Source: Cytophagales bacterium (GTDB taxonomy: Bacteria; Bacteroidota; Bacteroidia; Cytophagales; Bernardetiaceae). Taken from it: DNA of 64,000 nucleotides. This document shows, piece by piece, positions 53,178-61,326 of this stretch (the first letter of the stretch is position 1; every line of letters begins with the position of its first letter). The notes beneath the pieces are model-generated. The model had not been told where the DNA came from. It made no database searches and saw only the letters and a program-made list of their open reading frames with translations. The position numbers and the translations under genes were made by a program. Where the stretch lies: positions 1 through 64,000 of the forward strand of contig JAAFJX010000022.1 of assembly GCA_013299045.1 (NCBI GenBank), in the 5' to 3' direction.

Positions 53178-53290
53178 GCCGGCATTTTACTAAAAAATAT
53201 GTATTTTCTCTTGTCAAATTCTGTTCCGAAAATTCAGATTGAAAGGTTATAAATTAACGGGTCAGAATGGTTATGGTTTTCAGCAACGCG

Positions 53291-54451
53291 CTATAACCAA
53301 CTAAAAGGATAGTTTTTATCCAAATAAAGCAAGCCTTTTTCTGTAATTTTTAGAGGTTTAAAAGTATCCAGCATAACGGCGTATTCTTTGGTTTCTTTTG
53401 CGCCTAGGCTTTTTTCCATAGTTCCGGGGTGAGGGCCATGCGGCAAACCGCCTGGGTGCAGCGTAAATGAGCCTCTATCTATACCCTTGCGGCTCATAAA
53501 CTCGCCTTCTGCATAAAATAACACCTCGTCAGAATCTATGTTAGAGTGATTGTAGGGGGCTGGTACTGAAAGCGGATGGTAGTCAAACATACGCGGTACG
53601 AAAGAACATATCACGAAGCAACCACGCGACTGGAAGGTCTGGTGAACAGGTGGTGGCTGATGCAAGCGCCCCGTAATTGGCTCAAAATCGTAGATAGAAA
53701 ACGTGTAGGGAAATAAAAAGCCGTCCCAGCCCACTACGTCTAGAACGCTCGTTTCATACACAAAACGATGATAAGCATTTTGCTTTTTAACGTAAACAGT
53801 ACACTCTTTCGGTTCTTTTTCTATCACCAACTCAGTAGGGCAGTGCATATCCCGCTCGCAATAGGGCGAATGCTCCAAAAGCTGCCCAAGCTCGTTGCGG
53901 TAGCGGCCTACGGTTTCTATGGGCATTCTGGACTCAATAATCAACATTCGTGGACTGACCATGCGGTCAAATTCCAACTTATAAATTGTTGTTCGTGGAA
54001 TAACCACATAATCTCCTTTACGAATACGCAGTTTCCCAAAGGGCGAGATAAGCCAGCCGTCGCCGTCGTGTAAATAAATAACCTCATCTGCCTCCCCGTT
54101 TTTATAGAAGTAGTCTGTACTAAACTGCTCAGGATTACAAATGGCCATTTTGCAGTCTGAATTCATCAAAAGCACCTGTCGTGCGTCCAAGAAGTCCTTG
54201 CCTGTAAAGCCTGAAACAGATGTTTTGAGATGTATCGGCTGTAAACCCAATTCAGCTTCCTTGTCCACGCACGGAACGCTTGGCAAAATCTGCTTGATGC
54301 GCGTGGGTGGATAAATGTGGTACATGGTAGAAAAAATGCCGTCAAAGCCAATAGAGCTAACAAGCTCCTCGTGATAGAGCTTGCCATCAGGCTGGCGAAA
54401 CTGTATATGCCGCTTGTGCGGAATTTGTCCTAATTTATAGTAAAATGACAT
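53291..54451 (-). CDS. hmgA: Homogentisate 1,2-dioxygenase
   Basis: 386 residues, the short bacterial type of the family. The N-terminal block is LGQIPHKRHIQFRQPDGKLY. The cupin part contains EVIYLHDGDGWLISPFGKLR, VVGWDGFLFPYTFSIYDFEP and the iron-site region FTLHPGGLPHGPHPG-TMEKS with the expected histidine and glutamate ligands. It opens the ring of homogentisate to maleylacetoacetate in tyrosine and phenylalanine breakdown. It is divergent from hutU, with a 255-nt shared upstream region. No other genes of the tyrosine pathway are in the window. Confidence 0.92.
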   Translation of the reverse strand: MSFYYKLGQIPHKRHIQFRQPDGKLYHEELVSSIGFDGIFSTMYHIYPPTRIKQILPSVPCVDKEAELGLQPIHLKTSVSGFTGKDFLDARQVLLMNSDCKMAICNPEQFSTDYFYKNGEADEVIYLHDGDGWLISPFGKLRIRKGDYVVIPRTTIYKLEFDRMVSPRMLIIESRMPIETVGRYRNELGQLLEHSPYCERDMHCPTELVIEKEPKECTVYVKKQNAYHRFVYETSVLDVVGWDGFLFPYTFSIYDFEPITGRLHQPPPVHQTFQSRGCFVICSFVPRMFDYHPLSVPAPYNHSNIDSDEVLFYAEGEFMSRKGIDRGSFTLHPGGLPHGPHPGTMEKSLGAKETKEYAVMLDTFKPLKITEKGLLYLDKNYPFSWL

Positions 54452-54651
54452 GGCTTCTGATGCTTTACTAGAGCGCCTAAACGCAGGTGAAACTTATTGC
54501 ATCAAAATAAGGACGCTTTAATGAAAAAAGCAAGTTTTGCAGAAAAAGAAAATAAATGAAAAATCTTCATTCTGAATACCCAAGAGAGCGCCTCGCATGG
54601 CTTTTTGTACAAAAATGCCATACAAAACACTTTAAAATTTGTAATTTTGAT

Positions 54652-54659
54652 TACCTTTG
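54652..54659 (+). promoter_or_regulatory. Minus-7 box (TACCTTTG) of hutU
   Basis: TACCTTTG fits TAnnTTTG and lies 47 nt before the hutU start chosen here. No good minus-33 TTTG is present at the usual distance (one lies only 10 nt upstream). Its position inside the longer open frame supports the downstream ATG. Confidence 0.4.
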
Positions 54660-54706
54660 TAGGTGTTAAGTTATTCATTTGCTACAAACAAACACTCAGA
54701 ATTTAT

Positions 54707-56383
54707 ATGCAAACGCTATCCGAGCGCGGGCTTTACATCAAAGCTCCTACAGGCAGTAGCCTCAACACCAAAGGCTGGCAGCAAGAAGCCGCACTGCGTA
54801 TGTTTTTTAATAACCTAGATGCAGAAGTTGCTGAAAGACCACAGGATTTGATTGTCTATGGCGGCACAGGTAAAGCGGCTCGCAACTGGGCTGCTTTTGA
54901 CTTGATTGTGCAAGCCCTCAAAGACCTTGAAGATGATGAAACCCTGCTCATTCAGTCTGGCAAGCCTGTTGGAATCGTCAAGACCCACAAAAAAGCGCCG
55001 CGTGTCCTTTTTTCAAACTCTATGCTGGTGCCTAAGTGGGCAAACTGGGAACACTTTAGAGAATTAGAGCGTAAAGATTTGATTATGTACGGCCAAATGA
55101 CGGCTGGTTCTTGGATTTATATTGGCTCGCAAGGCATCGTGCAAGGTACTTACGAAACCTTTGCCGAAGTAGCCAAGCAGCATTTTGGCGGCACACTCGA
55201 GGGGCAGCTCTGCGTTACGGCAGGCTTAGGAGGTATGGGCGGCGCTCAGCCACTCTCTATAACTATGAATGAAGGTGTGTGCTTGGCTGCCGAAATGGAA
55301 GAATGGCGAATAGATAAGCGTTTGGATACAAGATATTTAGATATCAAATATAAAAATATTGACGAAGCCATAGACGCTGCCCTAGACGCAAAAAAACACA
55401 AAAATTCAGTTTCAATAGGTGTCGTTTGTAATGTTGTGGACTTACTCAAACGCCTGAATGAAAGAAACATAGTGCCTGATGTACTAACCGACCAGACCTC
55501 AGCACACGACCCACTTGTTGGTTATTTCCCTAGCGGTTTGAGTGTGGAAGAGGCTAAAGTACTGCGTGAAACTCAGCCCGAAGAGTACATCAAACGTTCT
55601 TTGGACACTATGGCCGAGCATATCAATTTGATGTTGCAAATGCAAAAAAGCGGCGCTATTGTGTTTGATTATGGTAACAATCTGCGCGGACAAGCACACG
55701 ACCAACGGCATATCAAAGACGCATTTAGCTTTCCTGGTTTTGTACCAGCCTATATACGCCCGCTTTTCTGCGAAGGCAAAGGCCCGTTCAGGTTTGTGGC
55801 GCTTTCAGGAGACCCACAAGATATTTTTGAATGCGATAAGGCGCTTCTAGAAATGTTTCCAGACGACAAGGGCTTGTCGCGTTGGCTCAAAATGGCACAA
55901 CAACGTATTGCTTTTCAGGGGCTTCCCGCCCGTATATGCTGGCTGGGGCAAGGCGACCGTCTCAAAGCAGGATTGATGTTTAACAAAATGGTAAAAAAAG
56001 GGATTCTTAAAGCTCCCATCGTTATTGGCAGAGACCACCTTGATACAGGTTCTGTGGCTTCGCCAAACCGCGAAACAGAAGCCATGAAAGACGGCTCTGA
56101 TGCCATTGCAGACTGGCCAATTTTGAACGCTTTGATGAATACTGCTGGGGGGGCTACCTGGGTCTCCTTGCATCACGGGGGCGGTGTAGGTATTGGTTAT
56201 TCCATTCATGCTGGCATGGTTATTCTGGCAGACGGCACCAAACGCGCCAAAAAATGCCTGACAAACGTTCTGACAAATGACCCAGGTATTGGAGTTATAC
56301 GCCATGCGGACGCTGGCTATGATATTGCACAGCGCGTAGCCAAAAAGCATGGACTTGATTTAGAGTCCCGTTTGCAAAAATAA
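54707..56383 (+). CDS. hutU: Urocanate hydratase
   Basis: The start at 54707 gives [20 protein letters not shown] and 558 residues, the normal length; the open frame extends 34 codons further into promoter sequence. Diagnostic blocks are [35 protein letters not shown], the NAD-binding [13 protein letters not shown], and [11 protein letters not shown] with [20 protein letters not shown]. It converts urocanate to imidazolonepropionate, step two of histidine breakdown. hutH and hutI are not in the window; ftcD is about 44 kb away. Confidence 0.97.
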   Translation: MQTLSERGLYIKAPTGSSLNTKGWQQEAALRMFFNNLDAEVAERPQDLIVYGGTGKAARNWAAFDLIVQALKDLEDDETLLIQSGKPVGIVKTHKKAPRVLFSNSMLVPKWANWEHFRELERKDLIMYGQMTAGSWIYIGSQGIVQGTYETFAEVAKQHFGGTLEGQLCVTAGLGGMGGAQPLSITMNEGVCLAAEMEEWRIDKRLDTRYLDIKYKNIDEAIDAALDAKKHKNSVSIGVVCNVVDLLKRLNERNIVPDVLTDQTSAHDPLVGYFPSGLSVEEAKVLRETQPEEYIKRSLDTMAEHINLMLQMQKSGAIVFDYGNNLRGQAHDQRHIKDAFSFPGFVPAYIRPLFCEGKGPFRFVALSGDPQDIFECDKALLEMFPDDKGLSRWLKMAQQRIAFQGLPARICWLGQGDRLKAGLMFNKMVKKGILKAPIVIGRDHLDTGSVASPNRETEAMKDGSDAIADWPILNALMNTAGGATWVSLHHGGGVGIGYSIHAGMVILADGTKRAKKCLTNVLTNDPGIGVIRHADAGYDIAQRVAKKHGLDLESRLQK

Positions 56384-56391
56384 ACCGCAAA

Positions 56392-56427
56392 GCCGAGTTT
56401 TGAGCTAAAAACAAGGCTCGGCCTTTT
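56392..56427 (+). terminator. Intrinsic terminator of hutU
   Basis: The stem GCCGAG (56392-56397) with CTCGGC (56417-56422) encloses a 19-nt loop that contains a smaller TTTTGAGC/AAAAACAAGG-type pairing. It is followed by CTTTT. It begins 8 nt after the stop codon. Confidence 0.65.
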
Positions 56428-56531
56428 AACTGGTGGGTGAATTAAACTGATGAGTAAACCAGAACGTATTTTTGCTTATTGTATCTACAACAGACTTTCT
56501 TTAATGACTCTCTTAATACAGTATTAAAACA

Positions 56532-57434
56532 ATGTTTAAAAAAATTATGTACAGTGGTTCAATCGCTGCTCTGACAGTTTTTACCACTCTTTTTTATGGT
56601 TTTGCGGCCAAGGCGCAGTCTGCTATGCACAGTTCAAGCGACGAAAAGTCCTTGCTATGGGAAATCCGCGGCAATGGCCTCAGCAAACCTTCCTATCTTT
56701 ATGGTACCATACACCTCATTTGCAGCAAAGACATGGTTATCAGCGAAGCCATGAAAGAGGCTTTTGCTAGTAGTGATGCCATTTGTTTAGAAATTGATAT
56801 GGACGACCCCAATTTAGCGAGCGCCATGCTCAAAGATATGGCTATGCCAGCAGGCCAAAGCCTTAGCATGCTTTTAAGCAAAAAGCAACATAGAATATTA
56901 AGCGACTATTTTGCCAAGGAGATAAAAATGGATTTATCTTTGTTCGAGAAACAAAAACCATTTTTTATACAATCGCTCATCATGAAAGACTTGCTGGGCT
57001 GTGATGTGGGCGGTTACGAAATGACCTTTATGCAAATGGCCAAAGAACAGCAAAAAGAGATTATGGGCGTAGAAAAAGTGGAAGACCAGATGAAAGCAGT
57101 GAATACTATGCCGCTCAAGGAACAAGCCGAATCTGTGGTAACCATGATAAAAGAAGAGAAAAAATATGCCGAAATGTTCGAAAAAATGGTTACTATGTAT
57201 AAAACCGGCGACATGGAGGGTCTTTACAACTTCACACAAAACCCAACCGTAGGAAAAAAAATGGACGGTACTACCTTTTTAAAAGACCGCAACGTGCGCT
57301 GGATTCCCGAAATTGAAAAAATGTCTAAAGAAAAGTCAATCTTTTATGGCGTAGGGGCAGCTCATTTAGGTGGCGAATTTGGGGTTATAAACCTACTCCG
57401 CAAACAAGGCTACACCCTTACTGCCGTTAGATAA
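56532..57434 (+). CDS. TraB/GumN-family protein
   Basis: 300 residues with a signal peptide (SGSIAALTVFTTLFYGFAAK, cut near A-Q). The first TraB motif is PSYLYGTIHLICSKD, followed by helical middle segments and the closing motif FYGVGAAHLGGEFGVINLLR with KQGY. The two GxxH motifs are the likely metal or active site; members have been proposed to be metalloproteases, but this is not settled. A minus-7-like box (TATTTTTG, 56467-56474) lies about 57 nt upstream. Confidence 0.9.
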   Translation: MFKKIMYSGSIAALTVFTTLFYGFAAKAQSAMHSSSDEKSLLWEIRGNGLSKPSYLYGTIHLICSKDMVISEAMKEAFASSDAICLEIDMDDPNLASAMLKDMAMPAGQSLSMLLSKKQHRILSDYFAKEIKMDLSLFEKQKPFFIQSLIMKDLLGCDVGGYEMTFMQMAKEQQKEIMGVEKVEDQMKAVNTMPLKEQAESVVTMIKEEKKYAEMFEKMVTMYKTGDMEGLYNFTQNPTVGKKMDGTTFLKDRNVRWIPEIEKMSKEKSIFYGVGAAHLGGEFGVINLLRKQGYTLTAVR

Positions 57435-57512
57435 AGTTCTCTTTTAAAGTTTATTAAAAACTAAGTTCTGTTCTGGTATTTGCCATAGCAGAGCTTAGCT
57501 CTAAAGCTAGCT

Positions 57513-58481
57513 ATGTCTTTTTATGTAACCTTTTTGGGTATAGGCGCTGCTATTCCGCGACCGCGCCGCTCCCATACAGCTCAGCTCATAAGTGTAGAGG
57601 GGCGCAGTTTACTCGTGGATTGTGGCGAAGGGACGCAAACGCGCCTTATGCACTACGCGGGTGCTAGATTAGCGCAGATAGAGGCTATTTTTATTTCGCA
57701 TTTGCACGGCGACCATTTTTTGGGCTTGTATGGTCTTTTGGACAGCATGAGCATGATGGGACGAACAGCAAATTTGCGCCTTTTTGGGCCACCCGCCTTA
57801 GCGAATATGCTAGAAACGCACAAGCACTTTACACAATCCAAATGGGACTTTTTGCTCTTATTTGAGCCTACAGACCCTGCACGAGCCGCCAAAATTTATG
57901 AAACGCCACTTTTTGTTGTGCATAGTTTTCCGCTTTCGCATGGAGTGCCTTGCACGGGCTTTCGGGTGGAAGCAAAGCCTAACAAGTTTCGCCTCAAAAA
58001 AGAGGCACTACCACAAGATTTGCCTATTGCAGAGCGCATAGCACTGACACTTGGCCAAGACATTACGTATAAGAACGAACATTTTGCAAACGCTGTGTTT
58101 GCAGAGCCGCCGTATCCGCACGCATCGTATAGTTTTTGCTCGGATACGGCTTATTATGAGGAGATTGTACCGCATATCAAAGGGGTTAATCTGCTTTATC
58201 ATGAAGCTACATTTTTGGCTCGCGATTTGGCCGAAGGCGAAACTCACGGGCATAGTTCTGCTGCTGATGCTGCTCGAATTGCGACTATGGCTCATGCTAA
58301 GCAGCTTTTTATAGGCCATTTATCGGGGAGATACAACGATTCTAGGGCGCATTTGGAAGAAGCAAGAGCCATTTTTCCAAATACAATAAGCCCACACGAG
58401 GGTCAGACCTATCTCTATAACCCCAAAAAAGATGAGTGGGAGCTGCAAGTACCCAATAATGATTCCAATCTTATCATCTAA
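57513..58481 (+). CDS. rnz: Ribonuclease Z
   Basis: 322 residues of the metallo-beta-lactamase fold. The metal site HLHGDHFLGLYGLL is present, with FPLSHGVPCTGFRVEAKPNK (the exosite-following part), SFCSDTAYYEE, LYHEATF, HGHSSAADAARIA and FIGHLSGRYND. It removes 3' trailers from tRNA precursors. Full length; 78 nt after the TraB-type gene. Confidence 0.96.
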   Translation: MSFYVTFLGIGAAIPRPRRSHTAQLISVEGRSLLVDCGEGTQTRLMHYAGARLAQIEAIFISHLHGDHFLGLYGLLDSMSMMGRTANLRLFGPPALANMLETHKHFTQSKWDFLLLFEPTDPARAAKIYETPLFVVHSFPLSHGVPCTGFRVEAKPNKFRLKKEALPQDLPIAERIALTLGQDITYKNEHFANAVFAEPPYPHASYSFCSDTAYYEEIVPHIKGVNLLYHEATFLARDLAEGETHGHSSAADAARIATMAHAKQLFIGHLSGRYNDSRAHLEEARAIFPNTISPHEGQTYLYNPKKDEWELQVPNNDSNLII

Positions 58482-58609
58482 AAAACTGTAGTTTTGAACA
58501 TCAGAATAGTTTTTTTGCTTTCTTTGTTTCAGCAAAAGTTCTCTCTACAGAAAGTATTGAATGGATTGCTTAAAACTCGCCAGATTTTTATTCTCTTTTT
58601 TTAAAAAAA

Positions 58610-59587
58610 ATGTCCAGAAATCGCCGAAAATCTAGTTTTTGCAGAAATTGTAAGTTGGAACTAGATAATTTTTTTAATTATTGCCCTGAATGCGGTCAAG
58701 AAAATACCGACAAGCGGCTGCCAGCTAACTTGCTGCTAAAAGACTTTCTTCATAACTACTTGAATCTGGATACACGCTTTGCGCGGAGTATATTGCCCAT
58801 GCTTTTTAAACCAGGTTTTCTGACCAAAGCCTACTCTGACGGGCAGAGAACACGTTACGTAGACCCCTTGCGTTTTTATGTAGTGGTGAGCGTTGTTTTC
58901 TTTTTTGTGTTGAATATTGCTATTGCTCCTGAGTTAGACAAAATACAAACAGAAAACATTGGAAAAGGTCTCTTTGACTATAGGGCTGCAGAGGATAGCA
59001 CAACACAAGATTCCAGCATAACCAAGCTGAGCTTGGGAGGCAACAATAGCATTAGCTTTAATATGACCGAAATGAGCCGTTTGATGCGCAAACACAAGAA
59101 TCTGCCACCAGATGCGCTCTCCGATAGCTTGAATATCAGCAAAGATCGCTTTTGGGCACGGCTTCTGGTCAAACAAACACAGAAGTTTATGCGAAACGAT
59201 GCCAGCTTTTTTATTGGCGATACGATTAAAAATATTCCAACCGCTTTCACCGTTTTTATCCCAATCATGGCGCTCCTGTTGCATTTGCTTTATATCCGAA
59301 AGCGCTTCTTTTATGTAGAGCACTTGGTCGCCCTTATCAACTACCAAACCTTTGTATTTCTGCTTTTTATGTTCTTTATCCCACTTGTCGTCTTTTGGGG
59401 TGCAGAATCATTAATTGCCTTGTTCTGTCTCCTGATGTATGTTTATTTGGCTTTTATGCTAAGACGTGTTTATCAAGATAGCTGGTTTTGGTGTCTTTTG
59501 AAGGCTTTTATATTTTTGATGTGTTACGCCGTGTTTGAGTCTTTTCTATCTGTTCTGGTTCTTTTGGTTAGTTATATGCTGTTTTGA
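58610..59587 (+). CDS. DUF3667 zinc-ribbon membrane protein
   Basis: 325 residues. An N-terminal zinc ribbon (FCRNCKLELDNFFNYCPECG) is followed by the family hallmark FLHNYLNLDTRFARSILPML and PGFLTKAYSDGQRTRYVDPL. Membrane segments start with VVSVVFFFVLNIAI; a cytosolic insert (about 110-205) and several C-terminal membrane helices complete it. The role of DUF3667 proteins is unknown. Convergent with holB, with 7 nt between the stops. Confidence 0.88.
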   Translation: MSRNRRKSSFCRNCKLELDNFFNYCPECGQENTDKRLPANLLLKDFLHNYLNLDTRFARSILPMLFKPGFLTKAYSDGQRTRYVDPLRFYVVVSVVFFFVLNIAIAPELDKIQTENIGKGLFDYRAAEDSTTQDSSITKLSLGGNNSISFNMTEMSRLMRKHKNLPPDALSDSLNISKDRFWARLLVKQTQKFMRNDASFFIGDTIKNIPTAFTVFIPIMALLLHLLYIRKRFFYVEHLVALINYQTFVFLLFMFFIPLVVFWGAESLIALFCLLMYVYLAFMLRRVYQDSWFWCLLKAFIFLMCYAVFESFLSVLVLLVSYMLF

Positions 59588-59594
59588 ATCTTTT

Positions 59595-60785
59595 TTAGAC
59601 TCGCTGTGAGATTGGTGGGGGAAAAGCATTCGTAAAAACAGGTTTAATCAGGTTAGCTATTTCTAGCGACAAGTCCAGAAAGACAATCTTTGGATTGGCA
59701 TTCCGCTCGGTGTAATGATAGGCTTCACTAACTGCCATAGAGAGACGCTCCATGTTCTGTGGTGCAATGGCCTTAGAAAAATTTAGAATAAACTGCTTTT
59801 GGCTTTCTGAGGCCTTGATAAGCTCAACTGCTCCTAAATGTGCCACAAAGGCATCTCTAAAAATATTCAACGCAAATTGCAAGAAGTTTTTTTGGCCTTC
59901 GCGAGAAAGTTCATCAAACTCAGCAGCTCGGCCTAGCAGCGTACTGTAATCGTGTTTGAAGCAGTCGCGCATCCACTGAGCAAAAAGCTCTTGACTATTG
60001 TCTTTTATATCAGACACATACTTGATTGCATGGCTAACATTTCCATCTGCGAGTTGTGCCGCATAGAGGGCGCTTTCGGACTTAAAGCCTTTGCCAACCA
60101 AAATGTTCTGAACATCTTCCTCGCTGAACTTAGGAATGTGTAATATCTGGCAGCGAGATAAAATAGTAGGCAAAACGTGGTCTAACTGATTAGCAACCAA
60201 CAAAAAAATAGTGCCCGCTGGCGGCTCTTCCAGAACTTTCAGGAGGGCGTTAGCTGCGGCGGGGTGCAAGAGTTCGGGTAGCCAGAGAATCAAGACTTTA
60301 AAAGAGGCTTCATAGGCTTTGAGAGAAAGTGTTTTGATAACAAACCGGCTCTCTGACACCGAAATGTTCAGTTGTTTGTTATCACCGCCCAAGTGGTTTG
60401 CCCAGTCCGATACCGTAAAAAAAGGGGTTTCTGCCATCATTTCGCGCCATTCGGGCATAAGAGACGCGCTCGTGAAGTCCTCTCGCTTTTTGAGTTTTCG
60501 TGCGTCAGCATTCTTAACTTTGGTGGCTATAGCGGTAGGAAAGACAAAATGCAAATCGGGATAAATGAGCTTTTTGAAGCGCAAACATGAAGCACAACGC
60601 CCGCAGGAGTCTTGTGGAAGAGGGTTCTGGCAGCACAAGTAAGCCGCATAAGCCAAAGCCATTTGTAACTGACCGCCACCCATGCTCCCAAAGAAACATT
60701 GCGCGTGTGCCACATGATTGTTATGACGCGCTTGCACCAAAACATCTTTGCTCTGTTGCAGGCCAATAATGTCCGAAAACCTCAT
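59595..60785 (-). CDS. holB: DNA polymerase III delta-prime subunit
   Basis: The start at 60785 gives MRFSDIIGLQQSKDVLVQA. The longer frame reaches back over a likely promoter (minus-7 TACTTTTG at 60822-60815). 396 residues. The clamp-loader fold has a degenerate P-loop (FGSMGGGQLQMALAYAAYL, no Lys), as is normal for delta-prime, then a zinc module (CCQNPLPQDSCGRCASC). The sensor region has LPELLHPAAANALLKVLEEP and ILSRCQILHIP. It is a stator of the beta-clamp loader. Confidence 0.92.
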   Translation of the reverse strand: MRFSDIIGLQQSKDVLVQARHNNHVAHAQCFFGSMGGGQLQMALAYAAYLCCQNPLPQDSCGRCASCLRFKKLIYPDLHFVFPTAIATKVKNADARKLKKREDFTSASLMPEWREMMAETPFFTVSDWANHLGGDNKQLNISVSESRFVIKTLSLKAYEASFKVLILWLPELLHPAAANALLKVLEEPPAGTIFLLVANQLDHVLPTILSRCQILHIPKFSEEDVQNILVGKGFKSESALYAAQLADGNVSHAIKYVSDIKDNSQELFAQWMRDCFKHDYSTLLGRAAEFDELSREGQKNFLQFALNIFRDAFVAHLGAVELIKASESQKQFILNFSKAIAPQNMERLSMAVSEAYHYTERNANPKIVFLDLSLEIANLIKPVFTNAFPPPISQRV

Positions 60786-60814
60786 ATCTTTATCATTGGA
60801 TAAGCATTCAGCAA

Positions 60815-60822
60815 CAAAAGTA
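60815..60822 (-). promoter_or_regulatory. Minus-7 box (TACTTTTG) of holB
   Basis: On the minus strand TACTTTTG matches TAnnTTTG, 30 nt upstream of the holB ATG at 60785. The minus-33 position is occupied by a T-run (TTTT) 19 nt away. It supports the shorter start. Confidence 0.45.
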
Positions 60823-60905
60823 CCACTTTTATAGCGAATAAAAAAAATCATCTTCCTGTAAAACTATGCAGTTCTGGTTGGCTATGTATTCAAGCGCATC
60901 TCACT

Positions 60906-60926
60906 TGCATTTATTTGTTGAATTCA
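60906..60926. repeat. Solitary IS30-type terminal repeat
   Basis: TGCATTTATTTGTTGAATTC differs at two or three positions from the identical 23-bp ends at 20029 and 28493. No transposase sequence accompanies it. Confidence 0.4.
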
Positions 60927-60994
60927 CCAGTTGAGATTGAATAAAAATCTAGAGCAAAATCCGGGTTATTGATTTTGTTTAAGATGAATGTTCT

Positions 60995-61030
60995 AAAAGA
61001 GGCTGCTAGAATTGTGTAATCGCCTCTTTT
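60995..61030 (+). terminator. Terminator-like hairpin upstream of susC
   Basis: AAAAGAGGC (60995-61003) pairs with GCCTCTTTT (61022-61030) around an 18-nt loop, followed by more T. No plus-strand gene precedes it, so it may end an unannotated short RNA or a long-leader transcript. It lies about 300 nt before the SusC start. Confidence 0.5.
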
Positions 61031-61326
61031 TTTGTAAGTTAGGCTTTTTTGAACTCGTGCTTTTTGAGGCGTGTTTCCAAAAATTTCACAATACCAAGAA
61101 TTTTTAAAAAAAGTTAAAAAAATTAAATATTTGAAAAACAGCTATTTAACGAATATTATTTGGAAAAAATATGGTATTATTTATAGAAATTTGGTATAAT
61201 TATGAATAAACCAAAGGCTACTTGTTGTTTATATAGAAAAGTATCTGTTAAATTTGGAGATTGGTTTGTGTAACTACTTAACTAACTAACTGTTTTTAAG
61301 CGTTTTATTTAAAAAGTGCTAACATT

